Shown here: positions 1 through 9,200 of the stretch, one piece after another
How positions within the stretch are numbered: position 1 is the stretch's first letter
Layout of the letters: each line of letters begins with the position of its first letter
Assembly (NCBI GenBank): GCA_017458195.1
Contig: JAFTGI010000026.1
Location: 1 to 37,425 of the forward strand
Length of the DNA stretch: 37,425 bases
Origin: Prevotella sp.
Lineage (GTDB): Bacteria; Bacteroidota; Bacteroidia; Bacteroidales; Bacteroidaceae
Reading direction: 5' to 3'
The notes under the pieces: generated by a model
The model's database searches: none
Told to the model about the DNA's origin: nothing
Seen by the model: the letters and a program-made list of their open reading frames with translations, nothing else
Position numbers and translations under genes: made by a program

Positions 1-70
1 ACCACGGATTACGCGGATTTTACGGATTTTTTGTGCATTCTTTCTACCACGGATTACGCGGATTTTACGG
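1..70. repeat. 25-bp direct repeat, two copies
   Basis: The same 25 bases occur at 1-25 and 46-70, separated by 20 bases. Each copy starts ACCACGGATTACGCGG and ends TTTTACGG. This style of 'ACGGATT' repeat is frequent between Bacteroidales genes. No gene is visible here, and the window edge may cut a longer array. Confidence 0.8.
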
Positions 71-151
71 CTCAGTCCGAAAAACTGGTCGCAGAAGCTG
101 CGGTTCTTTACAGGCAAATAAACGTATTTTGATTACAAAGTGGTGCTTTTT

Positions 152-179
152 GAAGGTAATATACCCCTATATTACCTTC
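152..179. repeat. Perfect 28-nt palindromic hairpin, copy 1
   Basis: Twelve-base arms GAAGGTAATATA flank a CCCC loop and are perfectly complementary. The same element, with one changed base, recurs at 18023-18050 inside a terminator-like stem. Downstream here the 11-mer GAAGGACCGCT occurs twice (182-192 and 226-236). No coding region is recognisable in 1-267; the short open frame starting at base 33 has no signal or family resemblance. The hairpin could be a small dispersed repeat or an RNA structure. Confidence 0.75.
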
Positions 180-267
180 GAGAAGGACCGCTTCTTGACT
201 TGCGAAGAACCATCTCACCGATAGCGAAGGACCGCTACTTTTCAACCGGTTATTCAGACTGAACCGA

Positions 268-313
268 AAAAAGAAGAAGTGCCGCCTTTCACGGGGAAAA
301 GCGGCACTTCTTT
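268..313 (-). terminator. Intrinsic terminator of the 1498-residue protein gene
   Basis: A 12-bp perfect stem (274-285 with 301-312, AAGAAGTGCCGC and its complement) lies about 40 bases beyond the stop codon. On the minus strand it is followed by a CTTCTTTTTT run, as expected of a Rho-independent terminator. Confidence 0.85.
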
Positions 314-353
314 GATTGACGGTCGGTCGGCCGTCGGGATAAGCGACAGGCGC

Positions 354-3300
354 TTACTTCACGATAACCTTCTTGTTGCCAACGATGTACAGGCCCTTCT
401 TAGGCATGTTCACCTTCTGGCCCTGCAGGTTGTAGAACTGACCCTTCAGGCCGTCGGCAGCCACCTCGGCGATGCCCGTGACGGTGTCGTCGTACTGGCT
501 CAGATAGATGGCATAGATGCTGATGGGGTTCTTCTCGCTGTAGATGTAGACAGGCTCCTCCAGATCGGCCTGGATGCTGGCCGTCTCCTTCGTCACGCTG
601 CCTGCCTTGGCGGCCATCGTGGCCTTCACGTTCGAGAACTCGCCCACGGCAATGTTGAGCTGACGCTCCTGAGTCTTGCTGTAGGAAGTCAGCACCACGT
701 CGATGTTGAAGTCGCCGGGAGCCAGGAAGGTCAGGTAGCAGTCGTTCTCCGTACCCGTGCTCTCCAGCACGAGCCACTGCGTGTAGCTCTCCTCCTCGAC
801 CGTAGCGTTCTTCTTCTCGATGGTGATGCCGCGGTTGTCCTTGTCGCTGGCAGCGAGGGTCAGGCCGTCGCCCAGGAACGGCTCGTCGTACTCGCGGGCC
901 TCCCAGTTGGAGAAGTTCCAAGTCTTCGGAATCGACACAGCCTCAGTGGGAGCACCCTTGTAGATGAGACGGAAGTTGTCGAGGACAACCCAGTCGCCGT
1001 AGTTTGCCTTTTCATCCTTGACGATGCCGAGTTTCAGCACGCCGTCCTCACCGACGAGCACCTCAACGGTGTTCTTGTAGTAGCCGGTCTCGAAGTATTC
1101 CAGAGCAGCTTCGGGATAGTTGGGGAATTCACCGCCGTTGCAGGCCTGCATGCGACCGGCACCGGGCACCTTGCTGATTGCGGAGGCGATGTTGGCAATA
1201 GGAGCCTTCACGTCGTTAGCCACGAGATAAGCCAGCTGCAGCAGCTCGCCGCCATCGTTGACCACGCCAGCCTGATAGCCGCCGTCGCCGTCGCGATAGA
1301 ATGCGTTGGCGCTGACCTCATAGACACCGGGCTTCAGACCTTCGAGCGTCTGGGTGAACGAGAAGTTATCGGTGTTCCAGAACTCATAGCCGTAGTTCTC
1401 CTCGTTGTCGTTGTTGACAACGGCGCCGCCGTTACCGCCAGAAGCAGTCTTTACCCACACATCGCGATTGTCTTGCTTGTTCAGGCTGGGGCTCTTGATA
1501 AGGTAGCTCACCTCAATCGGAGTCACAGCGTTGGCCTTTTCAATCAGGGCCTCGCGCTCAGCAGCGGTCACGATCTTCCACTGGTTCATAGGATTGTCGA
1601 AGCCTGTGCGGTCGATAGCGATGGTCGACCAGAACTTAATGTCAGAAACCACGAAGTTGGGATCGTAGCCCAGCAGGTTTCCGTCATTGCCGGTCGAGCT
1701 GATGTTGTAGACGCCCTCCTTACCTTCGACGGGGAGGAAGTACCAGATGTCCGGGTTGCTGGTGTCGACATAGCCGCCCCAGTTGAACCAGCCACCGCCA
1801 CGCTCGGTCTTGATCTTGAAGTTGTTCACCTTAGGCTCATCAAGGTCGACAAGCTCCACCTCGATACCAGCCTGGTCAACGGCTGCGTGCGTGTTATATC
1901 TTGAACCGGTGCCGAGGAACAAGCCTGTGCCCACGTTGAAGATGTAGACCTTGCCGGCAGCGGGAGCCGAGCCAGTATAGATGTCCTTCATGCGCTGAGC
2001 ATTGAGCTTGCGGGCAGCACGGAGGTCGAACAGGGCCTGATCCACGTCAGCCTGCTCCGTAGCATTGACAATCACGTCGTTGGCCGTAGCCACGTCGATG
2101 CCTTCGCCCTGGGCAAGAGGAATAGTTGCCACGAGAATCTCAGTGTTGACAGCCTTGGCCTTAGCAAGTGCCTCGTTGACAAGGACGATAGCGTCCTCAA
2201 TATCGTCAACGTTGGTCGAAGTCAGGAACGACTTGCCTTCCTCAATGGCTGCGGTCAGTGCTGCTGCCACTGCATCGGTCGTCTTGCCGTCGAAAGCCTC
2301 AGCGGCCTCAATGGCCTTCTGGAGGTTGGCAATCAGGACGTTGATGTCGACGTCGCTGCCCAGATACTGCATGCGGAAGTTGTCGACGACAATCCAGTCA
2401 CCCAAATCGAAACGCTCGTCAAGGCCTAAGCCGATGGTCAGTTTGCCATCGCGGCCGACGGTGACGTCAACGTCGGTCTTATAGTAGCCATACTCCATGA
2501 ACTTGATGGCCGACGAAGGCATGTTGGGGAAGTAGCCTGCGTTGCTGTACTGCAGGTCGGCGATGCCGGGAGCCACGTCGGTGACGGTAGCGATGTTGGG
2601 CAGGAACTGCTTCTCGTTGTTGGCCATCAGGTAGCCATTGCTGCGCAGCTCGCCGCCGTTGTTCACGATTTCGGCCTGGCCACCACCGTTCTTCTCACGA
2701 TAGAAGCCCTGCACGCTGACGCGGTAGTTACCACGGGGCAGGTCGGTCAGGTCCTGAGTGAAGCGGATATTTGTGCACTCGAAGAACTCATAGGCGTAGT
2801 TGCTTTGGCGATTGTTGTCGCCCGTATCGCCGATATTGACAAAGGCACCACCATTGCCGCCACTTGCTTCCTTCTTCCAGTTGCTAACGGCCAGACGGTT
2901 GAGGTCGCCGCCCTTGATGAAGAATGATGCGTCGACAGGATTCTCGGCAGTGGCATTCTGCAGCAGGTCAATGCGCTCCTGGCGCGTGACGAGCTTCCAC
3001 TGGAAGATAGGATCGTCGGCCGAGGCGCCCTCGGTGTTAGAGATTGACGTCCAGTACTTGTAGCCGGCGTACTCTCCGTCGGGATTCCAGCCAAGCAGAC
3101 GGCCAGACTCAACGATGTTGTAGACATTCTCCTTGCCCTCGACGGCCCGGAATTCATACTGCGTGTTGACACCGGTGTCAACATACGGGCTGTCGTTGAA
3201 CGAACCGTAGGCGGTGGTCAGTGTGAACTGCTCGCCAGAGGCATGGAGCGTCACGGGCAGACCGTCGTAGACCACGGCAGCGTGGGTGTTCCAGTCGGAA

Positions 3301-4850
3301 CCGTTGCCCAGGAACGTGTTGGTGCCAAGGTTGTAGAAGTAGAGCTCAGCGCCGTCGGCGGGAGCCGTACCGGTATAGATGTCGGGCTGCACCAGATTCT
3401 TCATATGACGCTGGATGTTCAGAGCGTCAACAGCCTGAGTGACGGTATTGCTCTCAGTAGCATTTGCAATCACGTCGTTGGCAGCATCGGCGTTGACACC
3501 CTCTCTCACTGCGAGAGCGATGATCTGGCGCAGCGTGCTCACGTTGACTGCCTTGGCAGCATTCAGGGCACTGGTGACGGCAGCTTCGGCAGCCGAAAGA
3601 ACGTCAGAATCCTTAGAGTCAAGGGCTGCCTTGGCATCTGTAATAGCCTGGGCCAGAGCGTTAGCCAACACTGTTGAGGTGTTCTCAGGGTTGAAAGCCT
3701 CTGCTTGTGCAATAGCATTCTCAAGAGCCTCGACATACTGGCTGACGTCAGGCAGACCGAGGTAGTAGAGGCGGAAGTTGTCGAAGCAGTTCCAGTCCTC
3801 ACCGTTCTTGTTGTCGAGCTTCAGACCGATGGTCACGACGCCGTCGTTGACCACAGCCGTGATAGGCTCGTTCTCAAAGAAACCATCGCGGAAAGCAATT
3901 GAAGCCTCCGACTTGCTGTTGGGATAGCGGATGACCACACCGTTGACTGTAGCCGTTGAGCCGGCATAACCGTCGGGCAGGGGATCGGCAAACTGATGCA
4001 TCAGGAATGCCTCAGTGTTGTTGAGGTAATACTTCGTGCGGAGCACATCCTCGCCATTGTTCAGTTTTGAGGTGAGAACGTCGCTGTTGTTGCCGCCGCT
4101 GATGCGATAGTAGCCCTGCATGCGCAGTTCATAAACACCGTTGGGGGCGTCGGTGACGGTCTGGTGGATGTCGAAGTTGGTGTTCCACGTCTCACCGCAG
4201 TTGTTCGATGCGTCAGCGTTGCGGCACCAATTGTCGCCCGGACGCCAATTGCCGCCGTCAGCGTTCTTCCACGAATTCTGCTCATTGTTGTAGCGGTCGA
4301 ATCCGGGATTCTCGAGCAGGTAGGTTACGTCGACAGGGTTCTCGGCCGATGCGGCAGAGATGTCCTGACGTACTTCCTTCTTGATGAACTGCCACTGGGC
4401 GCTCTTGTCGCCCGGCAGGGGCTGAGCCTCAAGGCGGGTCTGGCCGGTCTTGGCCTGCAGATAGCTGTCGCCGTTCTTGAGGGTGTAGACCTGGTTGGCC
4501 TCGTCGATGCACTCGTAGGTCCAGACGGTCGGTGTGTTGTCAGTGTAGACCGTCTCACCATTGCCGTCGGCAATGAAGATGCCCTTGCCTGCACCATTGA
4601 TGTTGGTGACAAGCGTCAGGGTGCCGTCACCGGCATTGTTGACGGTAATCACTCGGCCTGCTCTGTCGAAACCGGCCCGGGTTCCGTAGTCGTTGCTCTC
4701 TACGATGTACATGCCGTGCTCGACATTGTACACGTAGTAGTCGCCCGTCTCAGGGGCACTTGCCGGCAAGGCATTGATCTGCGCCGAGACGTTCAGTCCG
4801 CCCCAGGCACTTGCAATAGCAATAGCCGCAAGTAGAAGTTTTTTCTTCAT
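354..4850 (-). CDS. Large secreted repeat protein, carbohydrate-binding-like, with C-terminal tail
   Basis: This 1498-residue exported protein has no recognised enzyme motif. Residues 1-23 form a signal peptide ending VSAQ. Three repeats follow. Each has a small beta-rich module ('YYVYNVEHGMYI', 'LYFYNLGTNTFLG', 'VYIFNVGTGLFLG', near residues 35, 495 and 965) and a galactose-binding-like beta-sandwich closing with 'DNFR-Y-G' (near 355, 820 and 1290). After the first two sandwiches comes a roughly 80-100-residue Ala-rich helical FIVAR-like segment. A separate beta domain covers about 1310-1450, then the tail 'FYNLQGQKV...KGLYIVGNKKVIVK'. It is a clear paralogue of the 977-residue protein at 15054. 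The start is supported by a promoter box at 4904-4911. A glycan-binding or surface scaffold role is inferred from architecture and CAZyme neighbours only. Confidence 0.85.
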   Translation of the reverse strand: MKKKLLLAAIAIASAWGGLNVSAQINALPASAPETGDYYVYNVEHGMYIVESNDYGTRAGFDRAGRVITVNNAGDGTLTLVTNINGAGKGIFIADGNGETVYTDNTPTVWTYECIDEANQVYTLKNGDSYLQAKTGQTRLEAQPLPGDKSAQWQFIKKEVRQDISAASAENPVDVTYLLENPGFDRYNNEQNSWKNADGGNWRPGDNWCRNADASNNCGETWNTNFDIHQTVTDAPNGVYELRMQGYYRISGGNNSDVLTSKLNNGEDVLRTKYYLNNTEAFLMHQFADPLPDGYAGSTATVNGVVIRYPNSKSEASIAFRDGFFENEPITAVVNDGVVTIGLKLDNKNGEDWNCFDNFRLYYLGLPDVSQYVEALENAIAQAEAFNPENTSTVLANALAQAITDAKAALDSKDSDVLSAAEAAVTSALNAAKAVNVSTLRQIIALAVREGVNADAANDVIANATESNTVTQAVDALNIQRHMKNLVQPDIYTGTAPADGAELYFYNLGTNTFLGNGSDWNTHAAVVYDGLPVTLHASGEQFTLTTAYGSFNDSPYVDTGVNTQYEFRAVEGKENVYNIVESGRLLGWNPDGEYAGYKYWTSISNTEGASADDPIFQWKLVTRQERIDLLQNATAENPVDASFFIKGGDLNRLAVSNWKKEASGGNGGAFVNIGDTGDNNRQSNYAYEFFECTNIRFTQDLTDLPRGNYRVSVQGFYREKNGGGQAEIVNNGGELRSNGYLMANNEKQFLPNIATVTDVAPGIADLQYSNAGYFPNMPSSAIKFMEYGYYKTDVDVTVGRDGKLTIGLGLDERFDLGDWIVVDNFRMQYLGSDVDINVLIANLQKAIEAAEAFDGKTTDAVAAALTAAIEEGKSFLTSTNVDDIEDAIVLVNEALAKAKAVNTEILVATIPLAQGEGIDVATANDVIVNATEQADVDQALFDLRAARKLNAQRMKDIYTGSAPAAGKVYIFNVGTGLFLGTGSRYNTHAAVDQAGIEVELVDLDEPKVNNFKIKTERGGGWFNWGGYVDTSNPDIWYFLPVEGKEGVYNISSTGNDGNLLGYDPNFVVSDIKFWSTIAIDRTGFDNPMNQWKIVTAAEREALIEKANAVTPIEVSYLIKSPSLNKQDNRDVWVKTASGGNGGAVVNNDNEENYGYEFWNTDNFSFTQTLEGLKPGVYEVSANAFYRDGDGGYQAGVVNDGGELLQLAYLVANDVKAPIANIASAISKVPGAGRMQACNGGEFPNYPEAALEYFETGYYKNTVEVLVGEDGVLKLGIVKDEKANYGDWVVLDNFRLIYKGAPTEAVSIPKTWNFSNWEAREYDEPFLGDGLTLAASDKDNRGITIEKKNATVEEESYTQWLVLESTGTENDCYLTFLAPGDFNIDVVLTSYSKTQERQLNIAVGEFSNVKATMAAKAGSVTKETASIQADLEEPVYIYSEKNPISIYAIYLSQYDDTVTGIAEVAADGLKGQFYNLQGQKVNMPKKGLYIVGNKKVIVK

Positions 4851-4903
4851 AAGCTTTGTTGGTTTTTAGTTAATAATTGGGGTTAATAAATATATTTCGG
4901 GTG

Positions 4904-4969
4904 CAAAGTTAAATATAATAGTTCTGTTTGGGCGAAAAAATCTCGTCAAAGTAGGCGAATATTTGTTCA
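4904..4969 (-). promoter_or_regulatory. Promoter and possible upstream activator site of the 1498-residue protein gene
   Basis: On the minus strand a TAACTTTG -7 box (4904-4911) lies about 55 bases before the ATG. No good -33 TTTG is seen, which suggests activator dependence. Upstream, at 4953-4969, the strand reads TGAACAAATATTCGCCT, matching 15 of 17 bases at 13718-13734 in front of the GH43 gene. Here it is 21 bp (about two helix turns) further from the -7 box. Regulatory meaning is inferred. Confidence 0.6.
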
Positions 4970-4989
4970 AAAGGTTGTCTTTTGTTAAG

Positions 4990-6111
4990 TCAGTTGTTGC
5001 GCAGCCATGCAGCCATGAATTTGTCGTAGACTTCGTAGACGCCCTGATGATGCGTGATGAGCTGTTTGGCAAGCAGGATGCCTGCTGCTTTCTGTACGCT
5101 GCTGGCTGATGTCAGGTGGTGGCGCTTGATGAAGGCCTGACCGGTAATCTGGCAGGCCTTTCCCTCTTTGCTGATGGCCACGAAGAGGTCGCGCTGTCGC
5201 GCTGTGAGCTGAAAGAGCGTGTCTTTGTAAGCCTCCTCGCTCTGCAGGATAATGTGTTTCTCCGCCTTTTCCACGTCTTCGGCAATGGCCATGCAGCCCT
5301 GTGGCGTCATGTTGAAGATTTGGTTGAGCATTTTCTGGACGTACCATGTCGTGCCGTCGAACCTGTGATAGATGTCGGCTACGACTCCTTCTGCGATGTC
5401 TTTCCGGTTTTGCGTGAAATGATGCTTGGCGAAAGCTGAATACTTGTCGAGACTGACAGGCTTGAGGAACAGCATCGTGACGCTCTGATAGAAAGGCCGT
5501 GAGGGCGATGAGAAGATCTGGCTCATCATGCTTTGCTGCGAACCGGCGAAGATGAAAACGGCATTGCGGCATTGCTGTACGTAGGTGCGTAGCATGGCCT
5601 CCGTATTGGTCTCAGGATAGTCGGCTATGGTCTGGAACTCGTCGATGGCAACGATGCAACGGCGGTCGGCCGCAGCCAGATAGGTAAAGATTTCGTCGAG
5701 GGTGAACGTGGGCGACTTGATGTCGCCGATGCCGATGTTCCATGAAGCGTTGCCCTGTCCGTCGAACGAGATGCCCGTGCGCAGCGATGTGACGTATTGC
5801 AGGAAGCGGTCGACGGCGGCCTGTCCGTGAGGCTTCAGTCGGCTGACGATGCTGTGCCCCATCTGGTAGACCATGTCCTGCAGGTTTTTGGTGGCATAGA
5901 TGTCAATGAGGAAGGTGTGGTAGTGCTCTGATAACTCTGGTTGGGCAAAGCAGTGGTGGATGAGCCCCGTCTTACCCATGCGTCTGGGTGAGATGAGGGC
6001 AGTGTTATTGCCGCTGGTGAGCAGCGTTATGAGTTCGCTGGTCTCTTGCTGTCGGTCGCAGAAGTATTCCGCTGACTCATATCCGTAGGTGATGAAAGGA
6101 TTGTCGAGCAT
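4990..6111 (-). CDS. AAA-family ATP-binding protein (ATPase_2-like) with C-terminal winged helix
   Basis: A 373-residue soluble P-loop ATPase of the type common in Bacteroidales and archaea. The Walker A loop is SPRRMGKTG (K47), the Walker B strand is 'CIVAIDEFQ', and a sensor-like strand 'AVFIFAGSQQ' follows. The last 80 residues ('LTARQRDLFVAISKEG...') resemble a winged helix. An upstream ATG at 6195 would add 28 residues but lies beyond the promoter (6139-6170), so the ATG at 6111 (MLDNPF) is preferred. It sits alone between the secreted-protein gene and the HTCS gene. Members of this family are often found near mobile or variable genes, but the substrate is unknown. Confidence 0.85.
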   Translation of the reverse strand: MLDNPFITYGYESAEYFCDRQQETSELITLLTSGNNTALISPRRMGKTGLIHHCFAQPELSEHYHTFLIDIYATKNLQDMVYQMGHSIVSRLKPHGQAAVDRFLQYVTSLRTGISFDGQGNASWNIGIGDIKSPTFTLDEIFTYLAAADRRCIVAIDEFQTIADYPETNTEAMLRTYVQQCRNAVFIFAGSQQSMMSQIFSSPSRPFYQSVTMLFLKPVSLDKYSAFAKHHFTQNRKDIAEGVVADIYHRFDGTTWYVQKMLNQIFNMTPQGCMAIAEDVEKAEKHIILQSEEAYKDTLFQLTARQRDLFVAISKEGKACQITGQAFIKRHHLTSASSVQKAAGILLAKQLITHHQGVYEVYDKFMAAWLRNN

Positions 6112-6138
6112 TGTCAGTTGAGATGATGTTGATGGCTG

Positions 6139-6170
6139 CAAAGTTAAAGTTTTTTTCTGAGACGAGCAAA
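6139..6170 (-). promoter_or_regulatory. Promoter of the AAA ATPase gene
   Basis: On the minus strand TTTG (6167-6170), 20 bases, then TAACTTTG (6139-6146). This is a full Bacteroidetes-type -33/-7 promoter. It lies downstream of the alternative start at 6195 and so decides for the start at 6111. Confidence 0.8.
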
Positions 6171-6181
6171 CAATTATCCAA

Positions 6182-6227
6182 AAAAGATTATCCAAAAAGG
6201 ATAAAGGGCGGCTGACGGGGGCGTCAG
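6182..6227 (-). terminator. Probable terminator of the HTCS gene
   Basis: Two inverted repeats follow the HTCS stop. CTGACG-GGGG-CGTCAG (6212-6227) overlaps the stop codon and has no T-run. TTATCC-AAAAA-GGATAA (6188-6204) is followed on the minus strand by TCTTTTTT, so the second is the likelier terminator, though its stem is short. Confidence 0.55.
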
Positions 6228-9200
6228 TGGGCCGTGGCGTAGTCCTTGGGCAGGACGCCGAAGCGGGCCTTGAAGCACTTGGCGAAGTAGCTGCTGGAGG
6301 TGAATCCGACCTGCTCGGCCACCTCGTTGATGCGGCCGCCCTGGCGCAGCAGCTGTGCTGCGCGCTCCAGTCGCTGCGTCTTGAGGTACTCGATGGGCGT
6401 CTGGTCGGTCAGGGCCTTGATCTTGCGGTAGAAGCTGGAGCGGCTCATGGCCATCTGCTCGGCCAGCAGGTCGATGGAGAACTCCTCGTCGCGCATGTTC
6501 TCGCTGACCATGCGCTGCAGCCGCTGCATGAACAGCAGGTCCTGCTGGTTGATGCCCAGCGGGCCCTCGGCGGTGGTGGCAGCGGTGGCGCCGTCGATCT
6601 GTCGCATGCGCTCGTGGAAGTTCTGCCGCATGCGCAGCAGGCTCGTGATCTGGAGGTGTAGCTGCTTGACAGAGAAGGGCTTTTCGAGATAGATGTCGGC
6701 GCCGCTCTCCATGCCCTCGACCTTGGCCTCGACGCTGGTCTTGGCGGTGAGGAGAATGACGGGAATGTGGCTGGTGTTGATGTCCTGCTTCAGGCGTCGC
6801 GTCAGTTCGTTGCCGTCCATGCGGGGCATCATGACGTCGCTGACGATGACGTCGATGTCCTGGTGGCGCAGCACGTCGAGGGCCTCCACGCCGTCGCGTG
6901 CCTTCACGATGCGGTAGTATTGGCGCAGGGCGTCGGAGGTCATCTGGAGCAGCTCCTCGTTGTCCTCGACGATGAGGATGCGGTGGGGGGCTTGGGGGGG
7001 CTGGGAGGTTTGGGCGGTTTGGGGGGCTTGGGCGGGCTGGGCGATTTGGGCTGGTTGGGCTGGTTGGGCTGGCTGGGTCTTTATTGGGAGGGCCAGGCTG
7101 AAGTCGGAGCCGCCGCCGGGCGGGTCCTGCTCGGTGAGCTCGCCGCCGTGGGCCTCGGCCAGCATGCGGGCGTAGGCCAGTCCGAGGCCTGTGCCGAGGT
7201 TCTTGGCCGTGGCGTCGCCTGCAATCTGGTGGTAGACGTCGAAAATCTTCTCCTTCTCCTGCGGGGGCACGCCGGGGCCGTCGTCGATGACCGAGATGCA
7301 GAGGCGGTCGTCGTCGGTCTGCTCGAGGCGCACGATGACCTCCGAGCGGGCATACTTGAAGGCGTTGCCGAGCAGGTTCATCAGCACCTTGAGCACCTTT
7401 TCGCGGTCGAGGGCCGTCGTGATGGGTGCGTCGGGCAGCTGCAGCTGCAGCCGCTTGCCCTGCACCTGCATGGCGTCGTCGAACTGCGCTGCGGCCTCGC
7501 TGAGCAGCTGTCCGACGTCGCAGTTGCGCAGGTCGAGGTCGATGCGTCCGCGCTCAGCCTTCTGGAAGTCGAGCAGCTGGTTGGTGATGCCCAGCAGGTA
7601 GTTCATGTTGCGGCGTATGGCGGCGGTGTGAGATTTAAGTGAAGACTGTTCACTGATGTTCTCGATGGCCTCGAGGGGCAGGCTCATGAGGGTCAGGGGG
7701 GTGCGTATTTCGTGGACGAGGTTGATGAAGAAGCTGATCTTCGACTCGAAGTTCTCCTTCTCCTGGCGGCTCCGGAATTCCTCCATGCGGCGGTTGTAGC
7801 GGCGGGTGAGCAGCCGGTTGTAGCGGCTGACGGCCAGGACGACGGCGGCCGCGATGAGCAGCGCATAGACGATGTAGGCCAGGGTCGTGCGGTACCATGG
7901 CGGCAGGATGGTGATTTCGAGGCGGGCATAGCTGTCGGGCTGGTCGCTGCCGGCCTCGCGCAGGATGAACTCGTAGTGGCCGGGCTGCACGTTGGCGTAG
8001 GTGGCCTCGGCGTTGCGCGTGCCGCGAGCCCAGGTCTGGTCGACGCCGCTGAGCATGTATTCGTAGCGCACGTCGTCGTCGGCCATGAAACGTGGCGAGG
8101 CGAAGTGGAGCGTGAAGCTGTTGTCGGCGAAGGGCAGCGTGAGCGCCTGTCCGGTGTAGAGGCTGGCGGCGGGCTGCCGGTCGGCGGGGCTGTAGGGCAG
8201 CGAGACCGAGGTGATATAGACGGGCAGCCGCTGGCTGCTGACGACGATCTGCTCAGGGCGGAAGTGGGCGAGCACGCCGTTGCGGCCGGCATAGATCTCG
8301 CCGCGGCTGGTCATGACGGCCGAGTTGTGCGGCTTCTGCTCGCGCATCAGGTTGGCCGCGCTCTTGACGATCTGTATGTCGGCAGGATTGCGCTCCGGCC
8401 CCACTTTGGCGATGCCGCTCTCGAGTCCTATCCAGAGGTTGTCCTGCTGGTCCTCGATGATGAAGTAGGCCTGCTGCTCCTGTAGGGGCGTGGCGAGGTT
8501 GCCGAAGGACTCAAAGCTGTTGGTCGGGGCCATGTAGCGACAGATGCCGCTGCCGTTGGTGGCAGCCCAGACGGTGCCCTCGTGGTCGGCAAAGACGGTT
8601 GTGACGTAGTTAGAGCTGATCGTGCCGGCCTGATGGCTGCTGTAGAGGTAGTTGTGGAATCCTGCTCCCGGCACCGTCTGGCGGAACAGTCCGTGGTTGG
8701 AGCTGGCTGCCCACACGCATCCGTCGGCATCCTCGGTGAGCGAGGTGACGTTGGTCATCGAGCCTATTTCGGCAAACCACATGAAGTTCTCCGTCTGGCG
8801 GTCGAAGCGGCAGAGGCTCCATGAGGTGCCCACGTAGATGTCGCCCTGCGAGGTGCGCAGCAGGGCGTTGATCTCGTTGCTGGTGACGGTGTAGGGCGTG
8901 GTGGCCGAGTATTGGTAGTGGCGCATCGGTGCGCCCTTGGTGCTGACGACGTAGATGCCGTCGTGGCGCGTGCCTATCCAGAGGTCGTCGCCGTCGGCCA
9001 TGAGCACGTTGATCTCCTGGCGCAGGGCGGTGGCGGCCTCGGTGAGCTGCTGCGTCTGCGGGTCGAAGACCATCAGTCCGGCGTCGGAGCCCACCCAGAG
9101 GCGCCCGTCGGGCATCTCGCAGAAGGAGCGGAGCATCATGCTGCGTCCCGACCGCGGGTTGCCGACGCTGACGGCGGTGACGGGTGTGCGCGATGTGGGC

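Noticed and set aside
33..224. 63-codon open frame at the left edge
   Set aside because: It is built over the direct repeat and palindrome, with no promoter or recognisable protein feature.
279..1904. 541-codon plus-strand open frame opposite the first secreted protein
   Set aside because: It runs through the terminator and antisense to a gene with a clear signal peptide, repeats and tail. No family resemblance.
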